A DNA stretch of 64,000 bases, taken from Actinoallomurus soli (lineage in GTDB: Bacteria > Actinomycetota > Actinomycetes > Streptosporangiales > Streptosporangiaceae). Made by a program: the position numbers and the translations under genes. The notes under the pieces are model-generated. The model saw only the letters and a list, made by a program, of their open reading frames with translations, was not told the DNA's origin and did no database searches. The first letter of the stretch is position 1, and each line of letters starts with the position of its first letter. The DNA is taken from NCBI RefSeq assembly GCF_024055715.1, contig NZ_JAMXMV010000014.1, positions 1-64,000 of the forward strand, written 5' to 3'. Below, piece after piece: positions 1 through 8,496 of this stretch.

Positions 1-558
1 GTCGAAGATCTCGACGAGCTCGTCCGCGCATCGGCCGGGGGTGAGACCCGCGGAGAGCAGCGGGCTGACGCTGTCGATCGAGGCGCGCAGCGCCGCCGCC
101 ATGACCTGCGGGTCGAAGGACCGGAAGGCTCCGGTGCGCTGGCCGTCGGCGAACAGGCCGGCCAGCCGGTTCACCGAGTCGATGTGGTGCCGTTGCCAGT
201 CGCCCAGGCCGCCGTTGAGGAAGATCTGCTGCAGTGCGCGGACCTGCGGCGCGTTGTCGGCGATGAACGCGACGTTCGCCCGGATGAGGGCGGCCAGGAG
301 CTCCCGGGCGCCGGTCGTGGCGTCGAGGGCGGGCCGCATGTAGGCCTCGGCGTCGGCGACGACCTGGTCGGCGACGGCCGCCAGCAGCTCGTCCTTGCTG
401 GAGAAGTGATAGGTGATCAGCCGCTTGCTGCTGAGGCCCGCCTCCCTGCAGATGGCCTCGAACGTGGTGGCCTGGTGGCCGCGCTCCGCCAGCAGGGCGA
501 TCGCGGCACGGGTGATCTGCTCCTTGCGGGCCGCGGTCGCCGCCTGGCGGGTGGTCAT
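1..558 (-). CDS. TetR/AcrR-family transcriptional regulator (3' end cut by window edge)
   Basis: Reading the minus strand from the ATG at 556-558 gives an open frame to the window edge, starting MTTRQAATAARKEQITRAAI. Residues 10-55 form a TetR helix-turn-helix with the usual LLAERGHQATTFEAICREAG pattern followed by SSKRLITYHFSSKDELLAAV. The rest is a typical all-helical ligand-binding half; about 186 residues are present and the end is missing. It lies 11 nt downstream of the small membrane-protein gene on the same strand, so the two are probably one operon. The paired palindromes at 943-976 sit upstream of that operon and are the natural candidate operator. Ligand unknown. Confidence 0.85.
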   Translation of the reverse strand, partial: MTTRQAATAARKEQITRAAIALLAERGHQATTFEAICREAGLSSKRLITYHFSSKDELLAAVADQVVADAEAYMRPALDATTGARELLAALIRANVAFIADNAPQVRALQQIFLNGGLGDWQRHHIDSVNRLAGLFADGQRTGAFRSFDPQVMAAALRASIDSVSPLLSAGLTPGRCADELVEIFD

Positions 559-569
559 GACGGTCGAAT

Positions 570-952
570 CTACTCGCCGCGCCGAGAGTAGGCGCGCCGG
601 ACGGTCCTGCGGCTCACCGCCACCGCGACCACGGCCAGCAGGAGGCCGACGACCGCCTGTTCGACCTTCATCCAGACGGGGAAGCCGTCGTGCGGCAGCG
701 CGACGATGACCACGATGGCCGCCGGTGCGACGGTGGACATCACCCGCATGCGCCGGTAGGCGGTCCGGCTGCCGTCGTAGGTCCGTCTGGCCGCTGTGAG
801 GAGCAGGATGGCGATCGCGACGACGATGAGGCCGCGGATCCACACGGCGGCGCCCCCGCCGGCCAGGGCCGCGACGCCGAGAGTCGCGATCGAGAGGACG
901 AGCACCGCGCCGAAGAGGAGGCGGACCCGCTCGTAGAGCTTCTTATCCACAC
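570..952 (-). CDS. Small multi-pass membrane protein, unknown function
   Basis: The encoded protein of about 126 residues has four hydrophobic segments (such as LLFGAVLVLSIATLGVAALA and GLIVVAIAILLLTAA) separated by short basic loops (RRTYDGSRTAYRRMR), and ends in arginine-rich SRRTVRRAYSRRGE. I place the start at GTG 952; an in-frame TTG at 986 would add 11 residues but would put the two TTATCC-N4-GGATAA palindromes inside the coding region. Neither start has a strong ribosome-binding site. Co-directional with the TetR gene, so it may be that repressor's target. I do not recognise the family. Confidence 0.6.
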
Positions 953-976
953 GGATAACTTTATCCGTCCGGATAA
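943..976. promoter_or_regulatory. Tandem inverted repeats, probable TetR operator
   Basis: Two perfect palindromes with identical arms, TTATCCacacGGATAA (943-958) and TTATCCgtccGGATAA (961-976), lie 2 nt apart, 18 bp centre to centre. Duplicated palindromes of this size ahead of a TetR operon are typical of binding by two repressor dimers. The assignment to this TetR is inferred from position. Confidence 0.6.
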
Positions 977-1022
977 CGTTCGCCAAGCGTCCCGGTCCAT
1001 CGGCCGACGTCCCGCGGGGGCG

Positions 1023-3101
1023 TCACGGAGTGACCCCCGGCGGCAGCCGCCGCCGGAACTCCGGGTTCAGGCGGATCGCCCTTCGCAGGTGGGCCCGGCC
1101 CTGGTCGGCCTGTCCCTGGTCGATGAGCAGCAGGCCGAGGTTGAGTTCGGCCGCCGCGTTGCGAGGCTCGATGCGCAGGTCCCTCCGGTAAAAGGAGATC
1201 GCTTCGACCGGTCTGGTCGCGGTCAGCAGGACGCCCAGGTCGTACAGCGCGCCGCCGAACCGCGGATCGATGGCCAGTGTCCTCTTGTACTCGCTCTCCG
1301 CGTCGGCGGCGTCTCCGTTCTGCTGGAGGAGCACGCCCAGGTCGTAGTGCGCGAACGCGTTGCGGGGATCGATCCGTGCGGCCGCCTTGTACTCGTGCAG
1401 GGCCTCCACCGTGTCGCCGGCTCGCTGGGCGGACCGCCCCGCGCCGACCAGCCGATCCGCGGCGTCGCCGGGCAGGCTCCCCGGATCGAGCTCCGTCGTC
1501 CTCTGGAACAGATAGGCGCCGGGCTCGACGTGGATCAGCGTGTAGCGCGACCAGAGGGAGAAGGTGGACTCCGCCGTCCAGGGGACGAAGCTCGTCCTCG
1601 GGGAGACCAGGACGATGTAGTCGGCCTGCCCCATGGCCGTCGCCCACTCCCGTACGAGTCGCGGCGTGAACGGTCCCGCGAAGGGCGGCGGGTGCGCGGG
1701 GTCGGCCGCCAGCCACTGCCCGTAGACGTCCACCGTCGCGGGGCAGTGCCGCTTCGTGGCGAGACGGTCGGCCTCGATCAGCGCGGTGGCGGCATCGAAG
1801 ATCACACATGCGCCCGGCCGGATGTAGGCGGAGAGCTCACGTCCGGAGTCGACGTAGTGGGTCGTGTAGTTCCGGGCGTAGCCGAGCCGGGCCAGGGCGG
1901 CCAGGGAGGCGACGACCAGGACGATCGCCATCGCGGTGCGGCGCAGGAGCGGCACGGCGCGTCCCGCGCCGGAACGGCCGGCCCCCACCGCACGCGCGAA
2001 CCTGCCGACGACCACGCCGAGCAGCAGGGCGAGGAACACGCCGGGGAAATAGCCGTAGCCGTTGAAGAACTGACGTGGGACGCACAGCCCGGCCACCGCC
2101 GCGATCGCGGCCGCGAGGATGAACCAGTCCAGCGCGACGCGGCGGCCGGCCACGGCATAGCCGACGACGACCGCCACCGCCAGCGTCGCCAGCACCCCGA
2201 CGGCCAGGACCGGCGCCGCGCTGAGACCCGGCACCGCGCCGAGACCGGTCATCCACGCGAACCTGGCGTCGATCGGCGCGGCGGCCCATCCGGAGGTCCC
2301 CCTGGTGAGCTGGACGACGATCACATCGTGCACGAAGGTCCCGGGGGCCAGGGCGAAGAACGGGAGGACGGGAGCGGCCGCCCCCGCCGTGATGCCGCCG
2401 ATCAGCCACCCGGCCCGCCTCCATCCGCCGGTCGCCGCGCAGAAGACCGCGTAGACGGCCAGCAGGGCCACGACCGGCATGAGCGCCCAGACCTTCACCG
2501 CGCAGGCGAAGCCGAACGCCAGACCGCCGGCGAAGGTCCGCCGGCGACTCGACGTGAGCGTGCCGGTCGAGCCGAACAGGGTGAGCGTGCCGATGAGGCA
2601 CAGGAAGAGGTGATAGACCTCGAGTTCGACGGTGTTGGTGACGTCGAAGGTCAATGGAGAGCAGGCCAGGGCCAGCCCTGTCGTCGCCATGGCGACCCGC
2701 CCGCGATACCGGACGATCAATGAGCCGGCGATGGCGATTCCCAGCGCCGGCGCGGCGGTCAGGACACGTGCGATCGCCATGGCGACCGGCTCGCCGACGA
2801 CCTTGGCCAACGCCGCGATGGGCGCCAATATGAGCGGCAGGCCCGGTGGGTGCAAGAATGTGAAGTCCCGATAGGGCAGTCGCCCGCCGACCAGCCGCAA
2901 CGCCGCCCCGAAATAGACGCCGTCGTTGTACGAGTTCAGCTGGTGTATTCCGATGAGGGCGTGCGGCCGGGAGAACTCCCAGCCGAGCAACGCGGCCGAG
3001 ACGAACCCCACGCCACCGGCGACGGCCCTGTGATGCCATGCCGGCGGTATGCGGACGGCGGGCGCTCGTGGGAAGGAACGGGGCCGACCTTCGATCTTCA
3101 T
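1023..3101 (-). CDS. Multi-pass membrane glycosyltransferase (ArnT/PMT-like) with C-terminal TPRs
   Basis: About 692 residues from the ATG at 3101, chosen because GGAG lies 8 nt upstream; longer in-frame starts add only low-complexity sequence. Residues 20-420 hold roughly ten to twelve hydrophobic helices. An early extracytoplasmic loop carries NDGVYFGAALRLVGGRLPYR followed by DFTFLHPPG, the acidic/HPPG loop seen in GT-C mannosyl/arabinosyl-type transferases that use polyprenyl-phosphate sugars. The last about 140 residues contain three to four TPR units (HEYKAAARIDPRNAFAHYDL, EYKRTLAIDPRFGGALYDLG). Substrate unknown; a role in cell-envelope or protein glycosylation is inferred. Transcribed divergently from the SARP gene. 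Confidence 0.7.
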   Translation of the reverse strand: MKIEGRPRSFPRAPAVRIPPAWHHRAVAGGVGFVSAALLGWEFSRPHALIGIHQLNSYNDGVYFGAALRLVGGRLPYRDFTFLHPPGLPLILAPIAALAKVVGEPVAMAIARVLTAAPALGIAIAGSLIVRYRGRVAMATTGLALACSPLTFDVTNTVELEVYHLFLCLIGTLTLFGSTGTLTSSRRRTFAGGLAFGFACAVKVWALMPVVALLAVYAVFCAATGGWRRAGWLIGGITAGAAAPVLPFFALAPGTFVHDVIVVQLTRGTSGWAAAPIDARFAWMTGLGAVPGLSAAPVLAVGVLATLAVAVVVGYAVAGRRVALDWFILAAAIAAVAGLCVPRQFFNGYGYFPGVFLALLLGVVVGRFARAVGAGRSGAGRAVPLLRRTAMAIVLVVASLAALARLGYARNYTTHYVDSGRELSAYIRPGACVIFDAATALIEADRLATKRHCPATVDVYGQWLAADPAHPPPFAGPFTPRLVREWATAMGQADYIVLVSPRTSFVPWTAESTFSLWSRYTLIHVEPGAYLFQRTTELDPGSLPGDAADRLVGAGRSAQRAGDTVEALHEYKAAARIDPRNAFAHYDLGVLLQQNGDAADAESEYKRTLAIDPRFGGALYDLGVLLTATRPVEAISFYRRDLRIEPRNAAAELNLGLLLIDQGQADQGRAHLRRAIRLNPEFRRRLPPGVTP

Positions 3102-3468
3102 GCCACGAGGCTCCGGCACCCTGCCATACGCACCGCGTGGCGACAGCCGCGCACATGGCAAATGAGAGTCGTTCCGCACCGGATCTTGACCTTGCCGGTT
3201 CCCGGGATACGCAACGTCGACGGTTCTCCGGTCCGACCGGCGGCGGGTGGCGCCGCCGACGCCCCCGCTCGGCCCGCGGGGTGACGGCGCTTCGCACCGG
3301 CCTTCCCGCCTCGCGCGAATCACCAGGGACGGCCGGCGGTGAAAAGGCACGAACCGCCTCTAGCCGGACTCGGTTGATCGTGCTCAATTGAATAGGTCTG
3401 GTCCGTCGCAGGCGATGTGGTCGATCGTCCCGAGGGTGACGGCCCTCCTCAACACCTTGGTGGTATGT
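3102..3468. other. Divergent intergenic region
   Basis: This 367-nt stretch separates the divergent membrane glycosyltransferase and SARP genes. It must hold both promoters, but no element stands out beyond a short AT-rich patch near 3370-3395. Open frames here are GC-rich shadows. Confidence 0.4.
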
Positions 3469-6400
3469 ATGGAGTTCCGCATCCTCGGCCCGGTCGAAGT
3501 AATTGACGACACGGTAAGCGTGAGAATCGGAGGGCCGAAACCTCGGACCATTCTGGCGATGCTCCTCTTGGCCCAAGGGCGGGTCGTTCCCGACTACCGG
3601 GTCATCGAGGTCGTCTGGCCCGGCAACGAACCCGCGACGGCCGAGGCCCAGCTGCGGACGTACATCTATGGGCTGCGCAGGAGCGTGGGATCCGGAGCGC
3701 GCATCGTGCGGCACCCACCCGGTTATCGGCTGGAGACCGCTCACGACCAGATCGACCTGTTCACCTTCGAGCAGCTCATCCGGGACGGACGCCGCGCGGC
3801 CGCGACGGGGCGGATGGAGGAGGCCGCTCGCCGTTTCGCCAAAGCGCTGTCGCTGTGGCGCGGCCCGGCCCTGTCGGGCGTCACCGAGCCGCTCGCGCGC
3901 CTTGAGCAGCCCCGGCTGGAAGAGGCCAGGCTGGCGGCGGTGGAGGACTGGGCCGACGCTTTACTGGCCCTCGGCCGGCACCACGAACTCATCCCGGAAC
4001 TCACCAGCGTCGCCTCACAGCAGCCCTTGCGCGAGCGGCTGCGTGCGCAACTCATGGTCGCGCTGTATCGAAGCGGGATGCAGGCCGATGCCCTGAGTCT
4101 GTTTCATGACACGCGCCGTATTCTGGCCGACGAACTGGGGATCGACCCCGGTGCCGAACTCCGTCAGGTCCATGCGGCGATTCTCGCCGCCGACCCGGCC
4201 CTCGGCGCCGGCGGTGACGGCGCCGTCAGGATCCATCGGGAGGCTCCGGCGGAACCCGGTGGCCGTACCCGTCCGGTCGCGCGCCGCAAACAGCTTCCGC
4301 GCAACATCCCGGATTTCAGCGGCCGGGAGAAGCAGATCGGCCAGCTCTGCACCCTGTTGAAGGCCCCCGCGGACCGGTCGGCGAAAGAAGCGCCGACCGT
4401 GCCCGTGATAACGGGGATGCCCGGGGTCGGCAAGACGGCCCTCGCGGTGCGTGTGGCTCACTTGTGCGTCGAGCACTATCCCGACGGCCAGCTCTACATC
4501 GACCTGCGAGGCGACCGGCCCGATCCCCTCTCGGCGATGGAGGCGCTGAGCCGGCTGCTGCTCATGCTGGGCGTCGACGGCTCGGCGATACCCGACGACC
4601 TGACCGAGCGCATCCGGCTGTACCGGGACCGGCTCGCCGACCAGCGGATCCTCCTGCTGCTCGACAACGCGGCCGGAGAGGGGCAGGTGCGGCCGCTGCT
4701 GCCGCACGACCCGGGCTGCCGGGCGATCGTCACCAGCCGGACCCGGCTGGCGGCGCTCGAGGGCAGCCAGATCTTCGACCTGAACGTCTTCGAGCGGGAC
4801 AGCGCCTTGGAACTGCTGGGCCGGGTGATCACGTCCGAGCGCGTGGCGGCCGACCCGCGGGCCGCCGAGCGGATCCTGGCGATGTGCGGCTACCTGCCGC
4901 TGGCGGTACGCATCGCGGCGGCCCGGCTGGCCGCCCGGCCGCACTGGCCGCTCGCCCGGATGGCCCGGCTGCTGGAGAACCACCATCGGCGGCTCGACGA
5001 GTTGTGCTTCGCCGATCTGGAGATACGCGCCGGACTGATGCTCGGTTACCGCGGGCTGCCCCCGACGGCCCGCCACGCCTTCCGGCTCCTCTCCCTGCCC
5101 GACGTTCCGCACGTCGGCGTCTGGCTCGCCGCCAGCCTCCTCGACGTGCCGATGGAGACGGCCGAGGAGTTACTCGACTCGCTCGTGGACGCTCATCTGA
5201 TGGAGGTCGAGGGCGGCGACGGGCCCGGGCGTTTCCGGTATCGCTTCCACGACCTGGTCAGGGTGCTGGCGAGGGAACTCGCCGCCGAGGAGGGCTCGGA
5301 GGAGGAGAACACCGCCGCCTGCGACCGGGCGCTGAGCGCCGCGCTTCACCTCGCCCGGCAGGCCGACGACCGCCTGCCGAGCCAGTGCTTCGGCGTCCTC
5401 GGCGACGTAGGGCCGGTCCGGGGCGTCGATCCGCGCGCGCTCGACCTGGTCGCGAGCGATCCGATCGCGTGGTTCGCGACGGAGCGAGAAGGGCTGGTCG
5501 GCATGGTCGTGCAGGCCGGCGCGCTCGGCCGCCCCCGGTTTCCGTGGCTGCTGGCCCAGGCGCTGACGAACTTCTTCGACCTGCGCGGCCTGTACGACGA
5601 CTGGTCGCACACCCACCAGCACGCTCTCGACGCGGCCCGGCGGACCGGCGACCGGCTGGGCGAGGCGGTGATGCTGCGCGGGCTGGCCGAGCGGTGCGCC
5701 TTCCTGAGCGACAACGCCACGCGCCTGTCGTACGCGCAGCAGGCGCTCGCCCTGTTCGAGCAGCTCGGTGAGATGGCCGGGCAGGCGGACGCGCTGTACC
5801 ACTGCGCGGACGTCCACCGGCAGACCGGGCACACCGAGACCGCGATCGCCCTGCTCGAACAGGGGCTGCGGCGGGCGACCGATGGCGGCCACCTGGTGGG
5901 CGAGGCGCAGGCACGGGAGGGGCTCGGCAAGGTGCACACCGACCAGGGGCGCCTGGAGGAGGCTCTGCGTGACTACGAGCGGAGCGCGGCGATCTGGCAG
6001 GGACTGGGGCGGCATCGCTACCGGGCGCTCATCACCCGCAGCATCGGCATCATCGAACGGGAGCTCGGCCGGTACCCCGCCGCCGCGCTGCGGTTCGAGG
6101 AGTGCCTGGCGGCGTTCCGTGACGTCGGCGATCGCGTGGGAGAGGCGTACACGCGCAACAGCCTGGGCGACCTGTGCCGCAAATGGGGGTCCACCGACCG
6201 GGCACGCGTCCAGTACGAGCAGGCGATCAGCATCTTCACCGACCTGGGGCTGCAGCGCCACTTCGGGCACGCGGTGGCGCTGCGCGGGCTCGGCGCGCTC
6301 GATCTGGCCGCCGGCCGTCTCGATTCGGCGATCGACCAGCTCACCCGGTCGCTCGGCCTGTGGCGGGAACTCGACATGCCGGTGTGGGAGGCACGTACGC

Positions 6401-6561
6401 TGCTGATCCTCGGCGAAGCACACGCCATGCACGGCGACTCACGTGCCGCGCGGGACACCTGGCAGACCGCCCTGATCCTCTGCCAGCGCCTCGGTCTGCC
6501 CGAGGCCGCCGAGCTGGCACTGCGGCTGACGACCGCGAAGGGGAGCACCGCGGGCGCCTGA
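3469..6561 (+). CDS. AfsR-type SARP transcriptional activator (SARP-NB-ARC-TPR)
   Basis: About 1030 residues from ATG 3469, where the typical SARP opening MEFRILGPVEV begins; earlier in-frame starts are not family-like. Order: OmpR-type winged helix (1-95), bacterial transcriptional activation domain (about 100-245, DELGIDPGAELRQVHAAIL), NB-ARC ATPase with Walker A GMPGVGKTA and Walker B ILLLLDNA, then C-terminal TPRs from about 690. Such proteins activate antibiotic clusters by binding direct repeats at -35 regions. It lies immediately upstream of the cyclitol operon in the same direction, so it is the likely activator of that operon; control of the enediyne genes is also possible. Confidence 0.9.
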   Translation: MEFRILGPVEVIDDTVSVRIGGPKPRTILAMLLLAQGRVVPDYRVIEVVWPGNEPATAEAQLRTYIYGLRRSVGSGARIVRHPPGYRLETAHDQIDLFTFEQLIRDGRRAAATGRMEEAARRFAKALSLWRGPALSGVTEPLARLEQPRLEEARLAAVEDWADALLALGRHHELIPELTSVASQQPLRERLRAQLMVALYRSGMQADALSLFHDTRRILADELGIDPGAELRQVHAAILAADPALGAGGDGAVRIHREAPAEPGGRTRPVARRKQLPRNIPDFSGREKQIGQLCTLLKAPADRSAKEAPTVPVITGMPGVGKTALAVRVAHLCVEHYPDGQLYIDLRGDRPDPLSAMEALSRLLLMLGVDGSAIPDDLTERIRLYRDRLADQRILLLLDNAAGEGQVRPLLPHDPGCRAIVTSRTRLAALEGSQIFDLNVFERDSALELLGRVITSERVAADPRAAERILAMCGYLPLAVRIAAARLAARPHWPLARMARLLENHHRRLDELCFADLEIRAGLMLGYRGLPPTARHAFRLLSLPDVPHVGVWLAASLLDVPMETAEELLDSLVDAHLMEVEGGDGPGRFRYRFHDLVRVLARELAAEEGSEEENTAACDRALSAALHLARQADDRLPSQCFGVLGDVGPVRGVDPRALDLVASDPIAWFATEREGLVGMVVQAGALGRPRFPWLLAQALTNFFDLRGLYDDWSHTHQHALDAARRTGDRLGEAVMLRGLAERCAFLSDNATRLSYAQQALALFEQLGEMAGQADALYHCADVHRQTGHTETAIALLEQGLRRATDGGHLVGEAQAREGLGKVHTDQGRLEEALRDYERSAAIWQGLGRHRYRALITRSIGIIERELGRYPAAALRFEECLAAFRDVGDRVGEAYTRNSLGDLCRKWGSTDRARVQYEQAISIFTDLGLQRHFGHAVALRGLGALDLAAGRLDSAIDQLTRSLGLWRELDMPVWEARTLLILGEAHAMHGDSRAARDTWQTALILCQRLGLPEAAELALRLTTAKGSTAGA

Positions 6562-6742
6562 TTCGCTCCCGCCCACCGGCGGTCGTAGTTCTTTCAGAGA
6601 TTTCTCGTACTCCCGCCGGGACGAGGCGAGCGAGACCTCCCGGAGCCGCCGACCTGGCCGGACGCCGCGGCGACTTTTTTCGTACGCGCCGGCCGCAGTG
6701 TGAACCCGACGACACAGCGACCTGATGTCGGAGGAGATCACG

Positions 6743-6895
6743 ATGAACGGCCCTTGCCCCGCGAGCGTTCGGGTCAGCCAGTCTTCGCGGCCCGAGACGG
6801 CGAAGTCCCTTCCGCGCTTCCGCGACTCCGACGACGAGTGGCGCGACCAGTCCAAACGTCTCGCCAGGTTCGCTTGGCGGCCCGGAACGCGCTGA
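6743..6895 (+). CDS. Possible 50-residue peptide ahead of the cyclitol operon
   Basis: ATG 6743 is preceded by a near-perfect ribosome-binding site (GGAGGAG at 6730-6736). The frame runs 50 codons to TGA 6893-6895. The peptide starts MNGPCPASVRVSQSSRPETA and ends KRLARFAWRPGTR; it has one Cys, is strongly basic at the C-terminus, and has no signal peptide or membrane segment. It ends 54 nt before the GH5-like gene, in the same direction. It could be a leader peptide, a small carrier or precursor, or a translated but non-functional ORF. I do not recognise a family. Confidence 0.4.
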   Translation: MNGPCPASVRVSQSSRPETAKSLPRFRDSDDEWRDQSKRLARFAWRPGTR

Positions 6896-6949
6896 CGGCG
6901 GCCTGACCGGTATCGCGACACCGTCCCCCTACTTCCCGAGGAGATCGCC

Positions 6950-8461
6950 ATGTCCATCGCAAATCCCCCGTCGTTCCTGCGGGTGAACGGATCCGCCATC
7001 ACCGACGCCACCGGGCGCCCGGTCCGGTTGTACGGGATCGGGCTGGCCGGCTGGCTGAACATGGAGAACTGGATCACCGGATATCCGGGGCACGAGAACG
7101 GCATGCTGACGGCTGTCAGGAACGTGCTCGGCCCGGATCTCGCCGCGGTGTTCCTCGACCGCTTCCTGGAGCACTTCTTCACGGCCGACGACGCCGCCTA
7201 CCTCGCCTCGCTGGGGATCAACGTGGTGCGGATCCCGTTCCACTACAAGTACCTCGAAAGCGATGACGCCCCCTTCCAGATCAGGGACGACGCGTTCATC
7301 CACCTCGACCGGGCCGTCCGGCTCTGCGCCGAGCACGGGATCCGGACGATCCTCGACCTGCACACGGTCCCCGGCTGGCAGAACCAGGACTGGCACTGCG
7401 ACAACCCCACCAACACCGCGCAGTTCTGGCGGCACCCGCACTTCCAGGACCGGGTGCTGAACCTGTGGAAGGCGATCGCCGCGCACTACCGGGACGAGCC
7501 CTGGGTGGCCGGCTACAACCCGCTGAACGAGCCGGCGGACCCGACCGGCGAACGGGTCCTGCCCTTCTACCGGCGGCTCGTCGAGACGATCCGGGAGATC
7601 GACGACCGGCACATCATCTTCCTGGACGGCAACCGGTACGCCGTGGACTTCCACATCTTCGACGAGACCTGGCCCAACGTCATCTACTCACCGCACGACT
7701 ACCCCCCGCCGGGCCACACCCCGGGCAGCCGGTACCCGGGCCGGATCAACCTCGTGCACGTGGTGGCCCCCGAGGACGGCAAGTCGGCGGAGGTGGAGCC
7801 CGCGATCCAGTACTGGGACAAGGACGCGGTGGAGCGGGGCTTCCTCGGTCGGGTCGAGTTCCCGCGCCGCACCGGGACGCCGATCGTGGTCGGCGAGTTC
7901 AACGCCGTGTTCCCCGGCGACCCGGAGACCGACCGGATGCGCCTCAACCTCGTCGAGGACCAACTGGACGTCTTCCGGCGGCACGACGCGCACTGGATCT
8001 ACTGGTCGTACAAGGACGTCGGGCTGGCCGCCCCGCTCACGCTCGACCCGGACAGCCCGTGGATGCGCCGCGTCCGCCCCATCATGGAGAAGAAGGACCG
8101 TCTGGCGGTGGACCTCTGGGGCGGTCTCCTGGACAACATCGCTCCGGTGCTCGACCCGATCCGCGATGTCTTCGCCAAGGAGTTCCCCGACTACTGCCCC
8201 TTCCCGTGGGGCGCCCAGTTCGCGATCAACCGGCTGGTGCCGAACATCCTGTTCGCCGAGGCGATGATCCCCGAGTTCGCCGAGGCGTTCCGCGGCATGG
8301 ACGAGCAGGAGATCGACGACATGATGCGGTCGTTCCGCCTGGAGAACTGCCGGCCGAGAGAGGACCTGGTCGCCACGCTGCGTGACGCCATCGCCGCCAC
8401 CGAGGCGGCCCAGCCCACCATGGCCGCGCCGACCATGGCCGCGCCCACCACGGTCCGCTGA
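6950..8461 (+). CDS. Glycoside hydrolase family 5-like protein, cytosolic
   Basis: 503 residues with a (beta/alpha)8 GH5 pattern: ASLGINVVRIPFHYKYL near residue 85, EHGIRTILDLHTVPGWQNQ near 135, the acid/base strand GYNPLNEPA near 187, and a nucleophile strand IVVGEFNA near 313. GH5 enzymes retain beta-glycosidic configuration and cleave or transfer beta-glucosides/mannosides. There is no signal peptide, which is unusual for GH5 and suggests an intracellular glycoside substrate. A C-terminal extension of about 100 residues ends in TMAAPTMAAPTT repeats. SD-like GGAGA (6941) precedes ATG 6950. It heads the packed operon, 35 nt before the cyclase gene; release or remodelling of a glycosylated cyclitol is an inference. 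Confidence 0.8.
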   Translation: MSIANPPSFLRVNGSAITDATGRPVRLYGIGLAGWLNMENWITGYPGHENGMLTAVRNVLGPDLAAVFLDRFLEHFFTADDAAYLASLGINVVRIPFHYKYLESDDAPFQIRDDAFIHLDRAVRLCAEHGIRTILDLHTVPGWQNQDWHCDNPTNTAQFWRHPHFQDRVLNLWKAIAAHYRDEPWVAGYNPLNEPADPTGERVLPFYRRLVETIREIDDRHIIFLDGNRYAVDFHIFDETWPNVIYSPHDYPPPGHTPGSRYPGRINLVHVVAPEDGKSAEVEPAIQYWDKDAVERGFLGRVEFPRRTGTPIVVGEFNAVFPGDPETDRMRLNLVEDQLDVFRRHDAHWIYWSYKDVGLAAPLTLDPDSPWMRRVRPIMEKKDRLAVDLWGGLLDNIAPVLDPIRDVFAKEFPDYCPFPWGAQFAINRLVPNILFAEAMIPEFAEAFRGMDEQEIDDMMRSFRLENCRPREDLVATLRDAIAATEAAQPTMAAPTMAAPTTVR

Positions 8462-8496
8462 ACGGCCGCCGCACCGCCACCGCCGGGAGTTCGACC

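Noticed and set aside
690-2723. Long plus-strand open frame opposite the membrane glycosyltransferase
   Set aside because: Arg/Gly/Pro-rich composition without domains; it is the GC-skewed shadow of the real minus-strand gene. The same applies to long antisense frames at 9706-13300, 13846-15750, 32637-37568 and 53454-55547.
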